Made by a program: the position numbers and the translations under genes. A stretch of 64,000 nt of DNA from assembly GCF_000473205.1 (NCBI RefSeq), contig NZ_AXBF01000004.1, positions 215,893 through 279,892 of the forward strand, in the 5' to 3' direction. Below the pieces are notes generated by a model. That model made no database searches. It had not been told where the DNA came from and worked only from the letters and a program-made list of their open reading frames with translations. Positions 34,605 to 43,155 of the stretch are shown piece after piece (position 1 is the stretch's first letter; each line of letters begins with the position of its first letter). This DNA is from Pseudophaeobacter arcticus DSM 23566 (lineage in GTDB: Bacteria > Pseudomonadota > Alphaproteobacteria > Rhodobacterales > Rhodobacteraceae).

Positions 34605-34664
34605 CATGTTAAATAAATCTTGACAGCCCACCTCCCCAGAACTATGGTGCCCTTACTTAACATG
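34605..34664 (+). promoter_or_regulatory. Promoter of the hpa operon with flanking dyad
   Basis: TTGACA at 34620-34625, a 17-base spacer and TATGGT at 34643-34648 make a good sigma-70 promoter, with the start site expected near 34655. CATGTTAA (34605-34612) and TTAACATG (34657-34664) are perfect inverted copies flanking it, one upstream of the -35 and one over the start site. This is a typical layout for repressor sites that bracket a promoter. No regulator gene is nearby. Confidence 0.6.
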
Positions 34665-34677
34665 TAAAGGTTTCGAG

Positions 34678-35082
34678 ATGCCCCACTTTCAGATCGAATA
34701 CTCTGGAAATCTGGAACAGATCGTCGACGTCACTGCGCTATGTGAACATATTCGCGCAACCGCAGTTGAAATCGACACCTTCCCGATGGCCGGTGTCCGG
34801 GTGCGTGCCACCCGCGTAGACCACTATGCCATCGCCGATGGGGATCCCAAACATGGTTTTGTAGACATCTCGATCCGCCTGCGCGCCGGGCGTACGCCCG
34901 AGGTCAAACAAGACGCAACCCAGCGGATCTTTGACGCCGCGCAAAGCTTTCTGGCCCCCGCCATCGCCAGGCATTCCATCGCTCTTTCGCTGGAAATGCG
35001 CGACATCGACCCCGATCTTTCCCCCAAAACCGGCTCAATTCGTGACCATCTTGGCCGCTCTTCGCTGGAGGTATCCTCATGA
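34678..35082 (+). CDS. hpaF: 5-carboxymethyl-2-hydroxymuconate isomerase HpaF
   Basis: A 134-residue tautomerase-superfamily enzyme that isomerises 5-carboxymethyl-2-hydroxymuconate in homoprotocatechuate breakdown. The mature N-terminus is Pro (MPHFQIEYSGNLE), the catalytic residue of this superfamily. FPMAGVRVRATRVDHYAIAD is typical of HpaF. AAGG lies a few bases before the ATG. It is the first gene of the hpa operon and overlaps hpaE by four bases. Confidence 0.93.
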   Translation: MPHFQIEYSGNLEQIVDVTALCEHIRATAVEIDTFPMAGVRVRATRVDHYAIADGDPKHGFVDISIRLRAGRTPEVKQDATQRIFDAAQSFLAPAIARHSIALSLEMRDIDPDLSPKTGSIRDHLGRSSLEVSS

Positions 35083-36587
35083 CTGCTCTGAACGACAACA
35101 TCTCAAAGCTGAGCGGGTTTCTTGCCCGCTTTCAGGACACCGGCATCCAGAACCGGATCGCAGGCGAGGATCGCCCGGGCTCTGCGGGCACCTTTCAATC
35201 CACCTCACCAGTGGACAAATCGGTGATCTGCGATGTGGCCCGCGGCACAGAGGCCGACATTGACGCCGCCGCAGAAGCTGCCAAAGCAGCCTTCCCCGCC
35301 TGGCGCGACATCCCCGCAGTTGAGCGCAAAAAAATCCTGATCCGCGTCGCCGAAGGCATCGAAGCCCGCGCCGAAGAAATTGCCCTGTGCGAATGCTGGG
35401 ACACCGGCCAGACCCTGCGCTTCATGTCCAAGGCCGCCCTGCGCGGCGCCGAAAACTTCCGCTATTTTGCCGATCAGGTGGTGCAGGCCCGTGACGGCCA
35501 GCACCTGCAATCGCCCACCTTGATGAATATCACCACCCGCAAACCCATCGGCCCGGTTGGCGTCATCACCCCCTGGAACACCCCCTTCATGCTGTCCACC
35601 TGGAAAATCGCCCCGGCCCTCGCAGCGGGCTGCACCGTGGTCCACAAACCCGCCGAAGACAGCCCGCTGACCGCCCGCCTCCTGGTTGAAATCGCCGAAG
35701 AGGCCGGCCTGCCCCCCGGCGTGCTCAACACCGTCAACGGCTATGGCCACGACGCAGGCAAACGCCTGACCGAACACCCCGCAATCAAGGCCATCGCCTT
35801 TGTCGGCGAAAGCCGCACCGGGTCGATCATCACCAAACAGGGTGCCGATACACTCAAGCGCATGCACCTGGAACTGGGCGGTAAAAACCCGGTCATCGTC
35901 TTTGACGATGCTGATCTGGAGCGAGCGCTGGATGCGGTGATCTTCATGATCTATTCCATCAACGGCGAACGCTGTACCTCCTCCTCGCGCCTGCTGGTGC
36001 AGGATACTATCCGCGAAGCCTTCGAAGCCCGGCTGGTTGAGCGCGTCAACGCCATCAAGGTTGGCCACCCGCTGGATCCCGCCAGCGAAATTGGCCCTTT
36101 GATCAGCCAAGAGCACTACACCAAGGTGACCTCCTATTTTGACATCGCCAAGGAAGACGGCGCCACCCTGGCCGCTGGCGGAACCAGACTGGGGGATGAG
36201 GGCTATTTTATCCGCCCCACCCTCTTCACCGATGCCAACACCAAGATGCGCATCGCCCAGGAAGAAATTTTTGGCCCGGTGCTGACCTCGATCCCCTTCA
36301 GCACAGAAGCAGAGGCGCTTGAGCTGGCCAATGACACCCAATACGGCCTCACCGGCTATCTCTGGACCAGCGACCTCACCCGCGCCCTGCGCTTCACCGA
36401 CCAGCTTGAGGCCGGCATGATCTGGGTGAACTCGGAAAACGTCCGCCACCTGCCCACCCCCTTTGGCGGGGTCAAGGCCAGCGGCATCGGCCGCGATGGC
36501 GGCGACTGGAGCTTTGACTTCTACATGGAGCAAAAACACATCGGCTTTGCCACCGGCCAACACAAGATCACCCGCCTCGGCGCATGA
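35079..36587 (+). CDS. hpaE: 5-carboxymethyl-2-hydroxymuconic semialdehyde dehydrogenase HpaE
   Basis: A 502-residue aldehyde dehydrogenase. The catalytic Cys is in GERCTSSSRLLVQ and the Glu in LELGGKNPVIVFDDAD; PVGVITPWNTPFMLSTWK is the cofactor-binding start. Position between hpaF and hpaD fixes the substrate as the ring-cleavage product of homoprotocatechuate. It oxidises this to the dicarboxylate that HpaF then isomerises. It overlaps hpaF by four bases. Confidence 0.93.
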   Translation: MTALNDNISKLSGFLARFQDTGIQNRIAGEDRPGSAGTFQSTSPVDKSVICDVARGTEADIDAAAEAAKAAFPAWRDIPAVERKKILIRVAEGIEARAEEIALCECWDTGQTLRFMSKAALRGAENFRYFADQVVQARDGQHLQSPTLMNITTRKPIGPVGVITPWNTPFMLSTWKIAPALAAGCTVVHKPAEDSPLTARLLVEIAEEAGLPPGVLNTVNGYGHDAGKRLTEHPAIKAIAFVGESRTGSIITKQGADTLKRMHLELGGKNPVIVFDDADLERALDAVIFMIYSINGERCTSSSRLLVQDTIREAFEARLVERVNAIKVGHPLDPASEIGPLISQEHYTKVTSYFDIAKEDGATLAAGGTRLGDEGYFIRPTLFTDANTKMRIAQEEIFGPVLTSIPFSTEAEALELANDTQYGLTGYLWTSDLTRALRFTDQLEAGMIWVNSENVRHLPTPFGGVKASGIGRDGGDWSFDFYMEQKHIGFATGQHKITRLGA

Positions 36588-36690
36588 CCCCAAATTCATT
36601 TGGCCAAAAATATCCCGGGGTGAAATTTCAAATGCCAATTTGAAATTGAGGGGCTGGCCCCTCCCCCCGCCTCACATAAGGAGAACCCCC
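36588..36690. repeat. Two adjacent hairpins between hpaE and hpaD, REP-like
   Basis: The space holds AATTTCAAA-TGCCAA-TTTGAAATT at 36627-36650 or so, followed at once by GAGGGGC-TG-GCCCCTC. Before them stands TTGGCCAAAAATATCCCGGG, a string I associate with repeated intergenic elements of roseobacters. Only one copy is seen in this window, so the repeat nature is from memory, not shown. AAGGAG for hpaD follows. Confidence 0.4.
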
Positions 36691-37542
36691 ATGGGAGAGA
36701 TCGTACTTGCCGCCAAAATGACCCATGTCCCAACCATGCTCATGTCCGAGCAGGACGGGCCGGTCAAAGGCACACGTCAGGCCGCCATTGACGGTCACGC
36801 CGAAATCGCCCGCCGCGCCAAGGCGCTTGGCGCCACCACCGTGGTGATCTGCGACACCCATTGGGTGATCAACGCAGGCTTTCACATCAATGCCAACAAA
36901 CGCTTTGAAGGCCTGTTCACCTCGAACGAATTCCCCCAGTTCATTCAGGACCTGCCCTATGGCTACGATGGCAACCCGGCCCTGGGCGAGGCCATCGCCA
37001 AAGCCGCCACTGACAGGGGCGCCTATACGCTCTGCCATCAACTCGACAGTCTGGAGTTGGAATATGGCACCCTGGTGCCGATGCGCTTCATGAGCCGCGA
37101 ACATGACATGAAGGTGGTCTCGGTGGCCGCCTGGGCCACAGTGCATGACCACGACGAGAGCCGCATTGTCGGCGAAGCGATCCGCGAAGCGGTTGAGGCC
37201 TCGGATGAAAAGGTTCTGCTGGTGGCCTCTGGCAGTCTCAGCCACAAGATCTGGGCCAACAAGGACTATGCCGCCAACAATGGCACCTTTACCATCTCCT
37301 CCGAATTCAACCGTCAGATGGATCTGCATGTGCTGGAGATGTGGAAACAGGGCGACCATGCCACGTTCTTGAAAATGCTGGGCGAATATGCCCAATTCTG
37401 CTGTGGCGAAGGCTCGATGCATGACACGGCGATGCTCTATGGGGCGCTTGGCTGGGACACATACACCGGCAAATGCGAAGTGGTGACGGAGTATTTTCCA
37501 TCCTCCGGCACTGGCCAGACCAATGTGATCTTCCCGGTCTGA
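36691..37542 (+). CDS. hpaD: 3,4-dihydroxyphenylacetate 2,3-dioxygenase HpaD
   Basis: An extradiol ring-cleavage dioxygenase of the LigB-like class III type, 283 residues, the same length as the E. coli enzyme. Candidate metal-binding and catalytic His residues occur in AKMTHVPTMLMSEQDG, CDTHWVINAGFHINANKR and SGSLSHKIW. CCGEGSMHDTAMLYGALGW near the end is also typical. AAGGAG is nine bases before the ATG; the frame is open further up but without family similarity. It opens the ring of homoprotocatechuate, the first step encoded in this operon. Confidence 0.93.
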   Translation: MGEIVLAAKMTHVPTMLMSEQDGPVKGTRQAAIDGHAEIARRAKALGATTVVICDTHWVINAGFHINANKRFEGLFTSNEFPQFIQDLPYGYDGNPALGEAIAKAATDRGAYTLCHQLDSLELEYGTLVPMRFMSREHDMKVVSVAAWATVHDHDESRIVGEAIREAVEASDEKVLLVASGSLSHKIWANKDYAANNGTFTISSEFNRQMDLHVLEMWKQGDHATFLKMLGEYAQFCCGEGSMHDTAMLYGALGWDTYTGKCEVVTEYFPSSGTGQTNVIFPV

Positions 37543-37610
37543 CCGGGTATCTCATCAAACAATGATACGCAGGGCAGCGCCACGGCGCCTGTTTGTGGAG
37601 GAGAAACCAG

Positions 37611-38468
37611 ATGCGTTTTGCAACCTATAGCGCCGAGGGGGCGACATTCTTTGGCGCCGTCACCGACACGGGTATGATCGCGCTGAATGACGCCTGCCCA
37701 CAATGGGCAACGCTTTATGATGTGATTGCCAATCAGGGCCTGGCGGAACTGGAAAAATCCGCCGCCGGCAGACCGGTGACCCACAGGGACTATGTTTTTG
37801 AGATGGTACTGCCCAATGCGCCGCGCATCCTCTGCGTTGGGGTCAACTTCCCGGATCGCAACGCCGAATACAAAGACGGCAGCGCCCAGCCAAAATACAT
37901 GTCGCTTTTCCCCCGCTTTGCCAGTGGGTTCACCGGCCATGGGCGCAATCTGGTCCGGCCACCGGAAAACCACACCCTGGACTATGAGGGCGAAGTTGCC
38001 ATCGTCATCGGCAAGGGTGGTCGCCGGATCAGCCAGGACGACGCCTATGACCATATCGCCGCCCTGACGCTCTGCAATGAGGGCACCATTCGCGACTGGG
38101 TGCGCCATGCCAAGTTCAACGTCACCCAAGGCAAGAACTGGGACAACTCCGGCGCGCTCGGCCCCTGGCTGGTGCCTTTCACCGAGGCCAGACAGCTGGA
38201 TGAGGCCCGCATCATCACCCGTGTCAATGGCGAGGTCCGCCAGGACGATGTGCTGTCGCGAATGATGTTCCCGATCCGCCGCGAGATCGAATATATCTCC
38301 ACCTTCATGACGCTACAGCCCGGCGATATCATCATCACCGGCACCCCGACGGGGGCTGGCGCCCGCTTTGATCCGCCGCGCTATCTGAAACCCGGCGATG
38401 TGGTCGAGGTTGAGGTCGAAGGCATCGGCACCCTGCGCAATGGCGTTGAGGACGAGGTGCTATCATGA
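37611..38468 (+). CDS. hpaG: Fumarylacetoacetate-hydrolase-family decarboxylase/isomerase HpaG
   Basis: A 285-residue protein of the FAH family, expected to decarboxylate and isomerise the five-carbon-chain diacid intermediate. LCVGVNFPDRNAEY, DYEGEVAIVIGKGGRRIS, FNVTQGKNWDNSGALGPWLV and IITGTPTGAGARFDPPRYL are family motifs with the acidic metal ligands. E. coli HpaG has two such domains in one chain (about 430 residues); here there is only one. GGAGG lies about ten bases before the ATG. It overlaps hpaH by four bases. Confidence 0.88.
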   Translation: MRFATYSAEGATFFGAVTDTGMIALNDACPQWATLYDVIANQGLAELEKSAAGRPVTHRDYVFEMVLPNAPRILCVGVNFPDRNAEYKDGSAQPKYMSLFPRFASGFTGHGRNLVRPPENHTLDYEGEVAIVIGKGGRRISQDDAYDHIAALTLCNEGTIRDWVRHAKFNVTQGKNWDNSGALGPWLVPFTEARQLDEARIITRVNGEVRQDDVLSRMMFPIRREIEYISTFMTLQPGDIIITGTPTGAGARFDPPRYLKPGDVVEVEVEGIGTLRNGVEDEVLS

Positions 38469-39265
38469 CGCCACAGGACCACGCCCGGGCCGCCGCCGAT
38501 CTGTTGCAGGCCGAGTCCAGTGGCCAGCAGATCGGCCTGCTGACCAAACGCCACCCGGACATGGGCATGGATGACGCCTATGCGGTGCAAAACGCCATCT
38601 ACCGCGCCAAACTGGCGGCGGGTCAAAAGGTGATCGGCTGGAAGATCGGCCTCACCTCCAAGGCGATGCAATATGCGCTCAACATCGACATTCCCGACAG
38701 CGGTATCCTGTTTGACGATATGCTGTTTGAAACCGGCGCCACGGTGCCAGCGGGGCGGTTTATCCAGCCCCGCATTGAGGCCGAAATCGCCTTTGTGATG
38801 AAAACCCCCATCGGCGGCGCCGAGGTCACCCGCGCGCAAGTCATTGCCGCCACTGATTATGTGACGCCCTCGATCGAGATCCTGGATACCCGCATCCTGC
38901 GCGCAGACCCGGAAACCGGCCAGACCCGCAGCGTCTTTGACACCATCAGCGACAATGCCGCCAATGCAGGTATCGTGCTGGGCCGCGAGTGCCACAGCCT
39001 TGACGCCCATGATCTGCGCTGGGTCGGAGCCATCACCAGCCGCAATGGCGAGGTCGAGGAAACCGGTCTGGGCGCGGGCGTATTGAATGATCCGGTGGAA
39101 AGCGTTGTCTGGCTGGCCCGGCGCATGGCGCAATATGGCCAAAGCATCGAACCGGGCCAGGTGATCCTCTCCGGCAGCTTTATCCGGCCTGTTGAATGCC
39201 CCTCGGGCAGCGACATCCACGCTGATTTTGGTGCCTTTGGTTCGGTTGACATTCGCTTCGCCTAA
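38465..39265 (+). CDS. hpaH: 2-oxo-hept-4-ene-1,7-dioate hydratase HpaH
   Basis: A 266-residue hydratase of the FAH-related MhpD/HpaH group. GWKIGLTSKAMQYALNID, PRIEAEIAFVMKTP and GVLNDPVESVVWLARRMAQY are typical. It hydrates the dienoate to give 4-hydroxy-2-oxoheptanedioate, the substrate of HpaI. It overlaps hpaG by four bases and is followed by hpaI after 41 bases. Confidence 0.93.
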   Translation: MTPQDHARAAADLLQAESSGQQIGLLTKRHPDMGMDDAYAVQNAIYRAKLAAGQKVIGWKIGLTSKAMQYALNIDIPDSGILFDDMLFETGATVPAGRFIQPRIEAEIAFVMKTPIGGAEVTRAQVIAATDYVTPSIEILDTRILRADPETGQTRSVFDTISDNAANAGIVLGRECHSLDAHDLRWVGAITSRNGEVEETGLGAGVLNDPVESVVWLARRMAQYGQSIEPGQVILSGSFIRPVECPSGSDIHADFGAFGSVDIRFA

Positions 39266-39306
39266 GGCTCCTGTGACACTATATCTTACCTAAAAGGACA
39301 TAGCCC

Positions 39307-40365
39307 ATGCCCGCTCCGCACAACCCGTTCAAAGCCGCGCTGAAAGCCGGGAAACCCCAAATGGGCTGCTGGCTGGGGCTGGCTGATCCCTATGTGGCGC
39401 AGATCAGCGCCGGGGCCGGGTTTGACTGGTTGTTGATTGACGCCGAACATGCGCCCAATGATCTGCGCTCGATCACCGCGCAGATGCAGGTGCTGGCCGG
39501 GTTTGACAGCCATGCCATCGTCCGCCCCACCATCGGCGAGACCTGGATGATCAAACAGTACCTGGATGCAGGCGCCCAGACCCTGCTGATCCCCATGGTC
39601 GAAAGCGCCGCACAGGCGCGCGAACTGGTGCGTGCGGTGACCTATCCGCCCCATGGGCTACGCGGTGTTGGCTCTGCTCTGGCGCGGGCTTCGAATTTTT
39701 CAGCCATTCCGGATTATCTGCAAACCGCCGATGCCGAAATCTGCCTGCTGGTGCAGGTGGAAAACCGCGCAGGCATCGCGGCGCTGGATGACATTTTGCA
39801 GGTCGAGGGCGTCGACGGGGTCTTTATCGGTCCGGCGGATCTGGCTGCCGATATGGGCTTTATCGGCAATGCCGATGCGCCCGAGGTCAAGGCCGCCATC
39901 ATGGAGGCCATGGGCAAGATCGTCGCTGCGGGCAAGGCGGGCGGTATCTTGACACTGGACCCAGAAATGCAGCGGGCCTGCCTTGCGGCCGGGGCGACCT
40001 TTGTGGCCACCAATATCGACGTCACGCTGTTTGCCGCTGCCATGCGCAATACCGCCAAGGCCGCGCTGGCGCTGCTGCCGGATCAGGTCGCAACCGGACA
40101 GGCAACAACCAAAAACGCCAGCCGCTATTTGCAACAGCTGTGCAAACATTGGTCCCACAAAGCCACAACAGACTTTGATACGACCCAGGGCAGCATCACT
40201 TTTGACACTGGCAACCGGGTTGCAATGACGGCCTCAGCCGACCAGTTGCAGATCACCGCCACCACAGGACCGCGTGGCGATCTGGCGCGCTGGAGACAGG
40301 TGATCACAGATCACCTGGTGCGCTTTGCCTTCCGTGAAGACCTGACCATCACCTGGTCAGAGTGA
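39307..40365 (+). CDS. hpaI: 4-hydroxy-2-oxoheptanedioate aldolase HpaI fused to DUF2218
   Basis: A 352-residue protein with two parts. Residues 1 to about 257 are the class II HpaI aldolase, which splits the substrate to pyruvate and succinate semialdehyde; LLIDAEHAPNDLRSI, PMVESAAQARELVRAV and GVFIGPADLAADMGF are its motifs. Residues about 265-352 match DUF2218 (ASRYLQQLCKHWSHK, then VITDHLVRFAFREDLTITW), a small domain that usually stands alone. E. coli HpaI ends at 262 residues. The frame runs through with no stop or break at the junction, so it is a true fusion. GGA lies about nine bases before the ATG. Confidence 0.92.
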   Translation: MPAPHNPFKAALKAGKPQMGCWLGLADPYVAQISAGAGFDWLLIDAEHAPNDLRSITAQMQVLAGFDSHAIVRPTIGETWMIKQYLDAGAQTLLIPMVESAAQARELVRAVTYPPHGLRGVGSALARASNFSAIPDYLQTADAEICLLVQVENRAGIAALDDILQVEGVDGVFIGPADLAADMGFIGNADAPEVKAAIMEAMGKIVAAGKAGGILTLDPEMQRACLAAGATFVATNIDVTLFAAAMRNTAKAALALLPDQVATGQATTKNASRYLQQLCKHWSHKATTDFDTTQGSITFDTGNRVAMTASADQLQITATTGPRGDLARWRQVITDHLVRFAFREDLTITWSE

Positions 40366-40372
40366 CCGATAC

Positions 40373-40395
40373 GCCCCGGCCACCGGCGCCGGGGC
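40373..40395. terminator. Hairpin between convergent hpaI and ugd
   Basis: GCCCCGGC (40373-40380) and GCCGGGGC (40388-40395) form a perfect eight-pair stem seven bases after hpaI. A second weak CCCGC/GCGGG pair follows. There is no T run. It likely ends transcription from both sides. Confidence 0.55.
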
Positions 40396-40419
40396 AATCC
40401 CGCCTTGATCCAGCGGGTC

Positions 40420-41586
40420 TTAGTCGGTGCCCGACAGGTCACGGGTAAAGATCTTGTCTTCGACATCGCGGATGTCATCGGTCACCCGATTGGCCACGAT
40501 GACATCTGACACCTGTTTGAAGGCCTCCAGATCCCGCACCACGGCTGAGCCAAAGAATTCACCCTCCTGCAAGACCGGCTCGTAGACCACAACCTTGATC
40601 CCCTTGGCCTTGATCCGCTTCATGATACCTTGGATCGAAGAGCGGCGAAAATTGTCCGACCCCGCCTTCATCACCAGACGATAGATGCCGACCACCTTGG
40701 GGGCCTTGGCAATGATCTGATCCGCCAGGAAATCCTTGCGGGTGTGATTGGCATCCACAATGGCGCGGATGAGGTTTTGCGGTACCTCTGAGTAATTCGC
40801 CAAGAGCTGTTTGGTATCCTTGGGCAGGCAGTAGCCACCATAGCCAAACGAGGGGTTATTGTAATGATTGCCGATCCGCGGATCATGCCCGATACCTTCG
40901 ATGATCTGGCGCGCCTCCATGCCACCCGCCATCGCATAGCTGTCCAGCTCATTAAAAAACGCCACCCGCATGGCGAGATAGGTATTGGCAAACAGCTTGA
41001 TCGCCTCGGCCTCGCTGGGATCGGTAAAGAGAACCGGGACATCCTTTTTGATCGCCCCCTCGATCAGCAAATCTGCAAATCTGCGCGCAGCTTCGCTTTG
41101 TGAGCCAACAATAATCCGCGAGGGATGCAGGTTGTCGTATAGCGCCTGACCTTCGCGCAGGAATTCGGGCGAGAACAGCAGGTTGTCAATGCCGAGCTCA
41201 GCCCGCAGCCGCTGAACAAACCCCACCGGAATGGTTGATTTGATGACAATTGTGGCCGCAGGGTTTACCGCCAGAACCTGACTTATCACCGTTTCAACAC
41301 TGGAGGTGTCAAAATAGTTGGTATCCGTATCGTAATCCGTCGGCGTTGCGACAATGACAAACTCAGCCTCGCGATAGGCCGCCTGCGCATCCATTGTGGC
41401 CGTCAACTGCAAGGGTTTATCCGCCAGGAAGGCCTCCAGCTCTGCATCAACAATGGGACATTCGCGGGCATTGATCATATCGACCCGCTCTTTTGTCACA
41501 TCAACTGCAGTCACCTGATGATTTTGAGCCAACAAGACGGCATTTGACAGGCCAACATATCCAATTCCAGCAACGGCAATCTTCAT
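40420..41586 (-). CDS. ugd: UDP-glucose 6-dehydrogenase
   Basis: A 388-residue UDP-glucose dehydrogenase that makes UDP-glucuronate. The N-terminal NAD fold is [20 protein letters not shown], the active-site Cys is in [18 protein letters not shown], and [15 protein letters not shown] is characteristic. The C-terminal UDP-binding domain follows. It is the short form of the enzyme. It is divergent from the second nucleotide-sugar dehydrogenase gene, with a 200-base shared upstream region. Confidence 0.93.
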   Translation of the reverse strand: MKIAVAGIGYVGLSNAVLLAQNHQVTAVDVTKERVDMINARECPIVDAELEAFLADKPLQLTATMDAQAAYREAEFVIVATPTDYDTDTNYFDTSSVETVISQVLAVNPAATIVIKSTIPVGFVQRLRAELGIDNLLFSPEFLREGQALYDNLHPSRIIVGSQSEAARRFADLLIEGAIKKDVPVLFTDPSEAEAIKLFANTYLAMRVAFFNELDSYAMAGGMEARQIIEGIGHDPRIGNHYNNPSFGYGGYCLPKDTKQLLANYSEVPQNLIRAIVDANHTRKDFLADQIIAKAPKVVGIYRLVMKAGSDNFRRSSIQGIMKRIKAKGIKVVVYEPVLQEGEFFGSAVVRDLEAFKQVSDVIVANRVTDDIRDVEDKIFTRDLSGTD

Positions 41587-41786
41587 TCCACACCTACAAT
41601 ACGCTTTCCCTATACTGCCTTGTGTGTAGTCGAAACCTTAGCCCAAGCCAAACCGTAAAGACCCAAAGCCGAGCATCTGCTGCGACTCCATTTTGGTAGG
41701 GCTGGTGATGCGTCCGGCGAGTGGCTATATGGGCGTTTATGAAAGAGCGTCAGTACCCAGGCGTCACAAAAGTGCAGGAGCAGAGC

Positions 41787-43046
41787 ATGCAGGATCAGAT
41801 TTGCATCATTGGCCTTGGCTATGTTGGCCTGCCCCTGGCCCTCGCCTTTGGTCAGCAGCGTCCCACTTTGGGTTTTGACATCGACGCAAGCCGCATCGCC
41901 GAGTTGCGCGCAGGCACAGATCAGACCGGCGAGGCTACGCCGCAAGAGCTGGCCGCCGCACCCCAGCTGGCTCTCACTACGGACCCTGCCAAGATCTCTG
42001 ATGCCAGGATCTATATCGTCACCGTTCCAACCCCTGTGGATACCAGCCATCGCCCCGATCTGCGCCCTCTGTTGGCGGCCTCCAAAACCGTTGGCGCCGT
42101 GCTGAAACCCGGCGATCTGGTGATCTATGAAAGCACCGTTTATCCGGGTGCCACCGAGGAAGACTGCGTGCCCGTACTGGAGGCTGAATCCGGTCTGCGA
42201 TTTAATCAGGATTTCTACGTCGGCTACTCGCCTGAACGGATCAATCCCGGTGACAAGACCCGCCGTTTGCCCGATATCACCAAGGTAACTTCGGGATCGA
42301 CCCCAGAGGTGGCGGCGCGCGTCGATGCGCTGTACAATGAAATTGTCACCGCTGGCACACATCTGGCCCCCAGCATCCGTGTCGCCGAAGCCGCCAAGGT
42401 GATCGAGAACAGCCAGCGCGATATCAATATCGCCCTGATCAACGAGCTGGCAATGATCTTCAATCGCATGGGCATCGACACAGAGGCGGTGCTGGAAGCG
42501 GCCGGCAGCAAGTGGAACTTCCTGCCCTTCCGCCCAGGCCTTGTCGGCGGTCACTGCATCGGCGTAGACCCCTATTACCTGACCCATAAGGCCGAAAGCC
42601 TAGGCTATCATCCTGATATCCTGCTTGCAGGGCGACGCCTGAACGACGGTATGGGGACCTATGTTGCCCAACAGATGATCAAGGCTCTGGTCAAGCGCGG
42701 CAAACCTATGCGCCGGGTGCTGGTCATGGGGCTGACCTTCAAAGAAAACTGCCCCGACCTGCGCAACACGCGGATTATCGATGTGGTCCGTGGACTGGAA
42801 GACTACGGGCTGAGCGTAGATGTTTGTGATCCTTGCGCCGACCCGGTGTCTGCACGTGCCAATTTTGGATTGAAGCTTGTTCAAAACCCCGAAAAAGACA
42901 CCTATGACGGAATAATCATTGCCGTGGCCCACGCTGAATTTGCCAAAATGAAAGAAAGCGATTTTCGCGCATTTGGCAGCAAAGACGCAGTGCTTTATGA
43001 TCTCAAATATGTCCTGCCCGCTGAAGCTTCTGATCTGCGACTGTAA
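41787..43046 (+). CDS. tviB: UDP-N-acetylhexosamine 6-dehydrogenase (TviB/WbpA type)
   Basis: A 419-residue nucleotide-sugar dehydrogenase of the TviB/WbpA/Cap5L group, which makes UDP-N-acetyl-galactosaminuronate or -glucosaminuronate. The start is [20 protein letters not shown], the middle has [24 protein letters not shown] text ([19 protein letters not shown]), and the active-site Cys is in [40 protein letters not shown] is also diagnostic of this group. The frame is open from 41721; AGGAG seven bases before the ATG at 41787 decides the start. Which acetamido sugar it uses cannot be told. Confidence 0.88.
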   Translation: MQDQICIIGLGYVGLPLALAFGQQRPTLGFDIDASRIAELRAGTDQTGEATPQELAAAPQLALTTDPAKISDARIYIVTVPTPVDTSHRPDLRPLLAASKTVGAVLKPGDLVIYESTVYPGATEEDCVPVLEAESGLRFNQDFYVGYSPERINPGDKTRRLPDITKVTSGSTPEVAARVDALYNEIVTAGTHLAPSIRVAEAAKVIENSQRDINIALINELAMIFNRMGIDTEAVLEAAGSKWNFLPFRPGLVGGHCIGVDPYYLTHKAESLGYHPDILLAGRRLNDGMGTYVAQQMIKALVKRGKPMRRVLVMGLTFKENCPDLRNTRIIDVVRGLEDYGLSVDVCDPCADPVSARANFGLKLVQNPEKDTYDGIIIAVAHAEFAKMKESDFRAFGSKDAVLYDLKYVLPAEASDLRL

Positions 43047-43155
43047 TCAAAGATCAGCATCGCAAGACTTTTCCGCCGCGATGGGCTCTGTTGTGCACAT
43101 CGGCTGAGGGCCGCATTCTCCCCAAAGTGGCGCCTATATATGCAGCTAAGCCGCC

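Larger units (their letters stand above)
34268..34677. other. Intergenic region between manC and hpaF
   Basis: A 410-base space between divergent genes. I see no gene in it. It holds a strong hairpin at 34483-34514 and a promoter with a dyad at 34605-34664, each listed separately. The rest is AT-richer than the genes around it. Confidence 0.7.
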
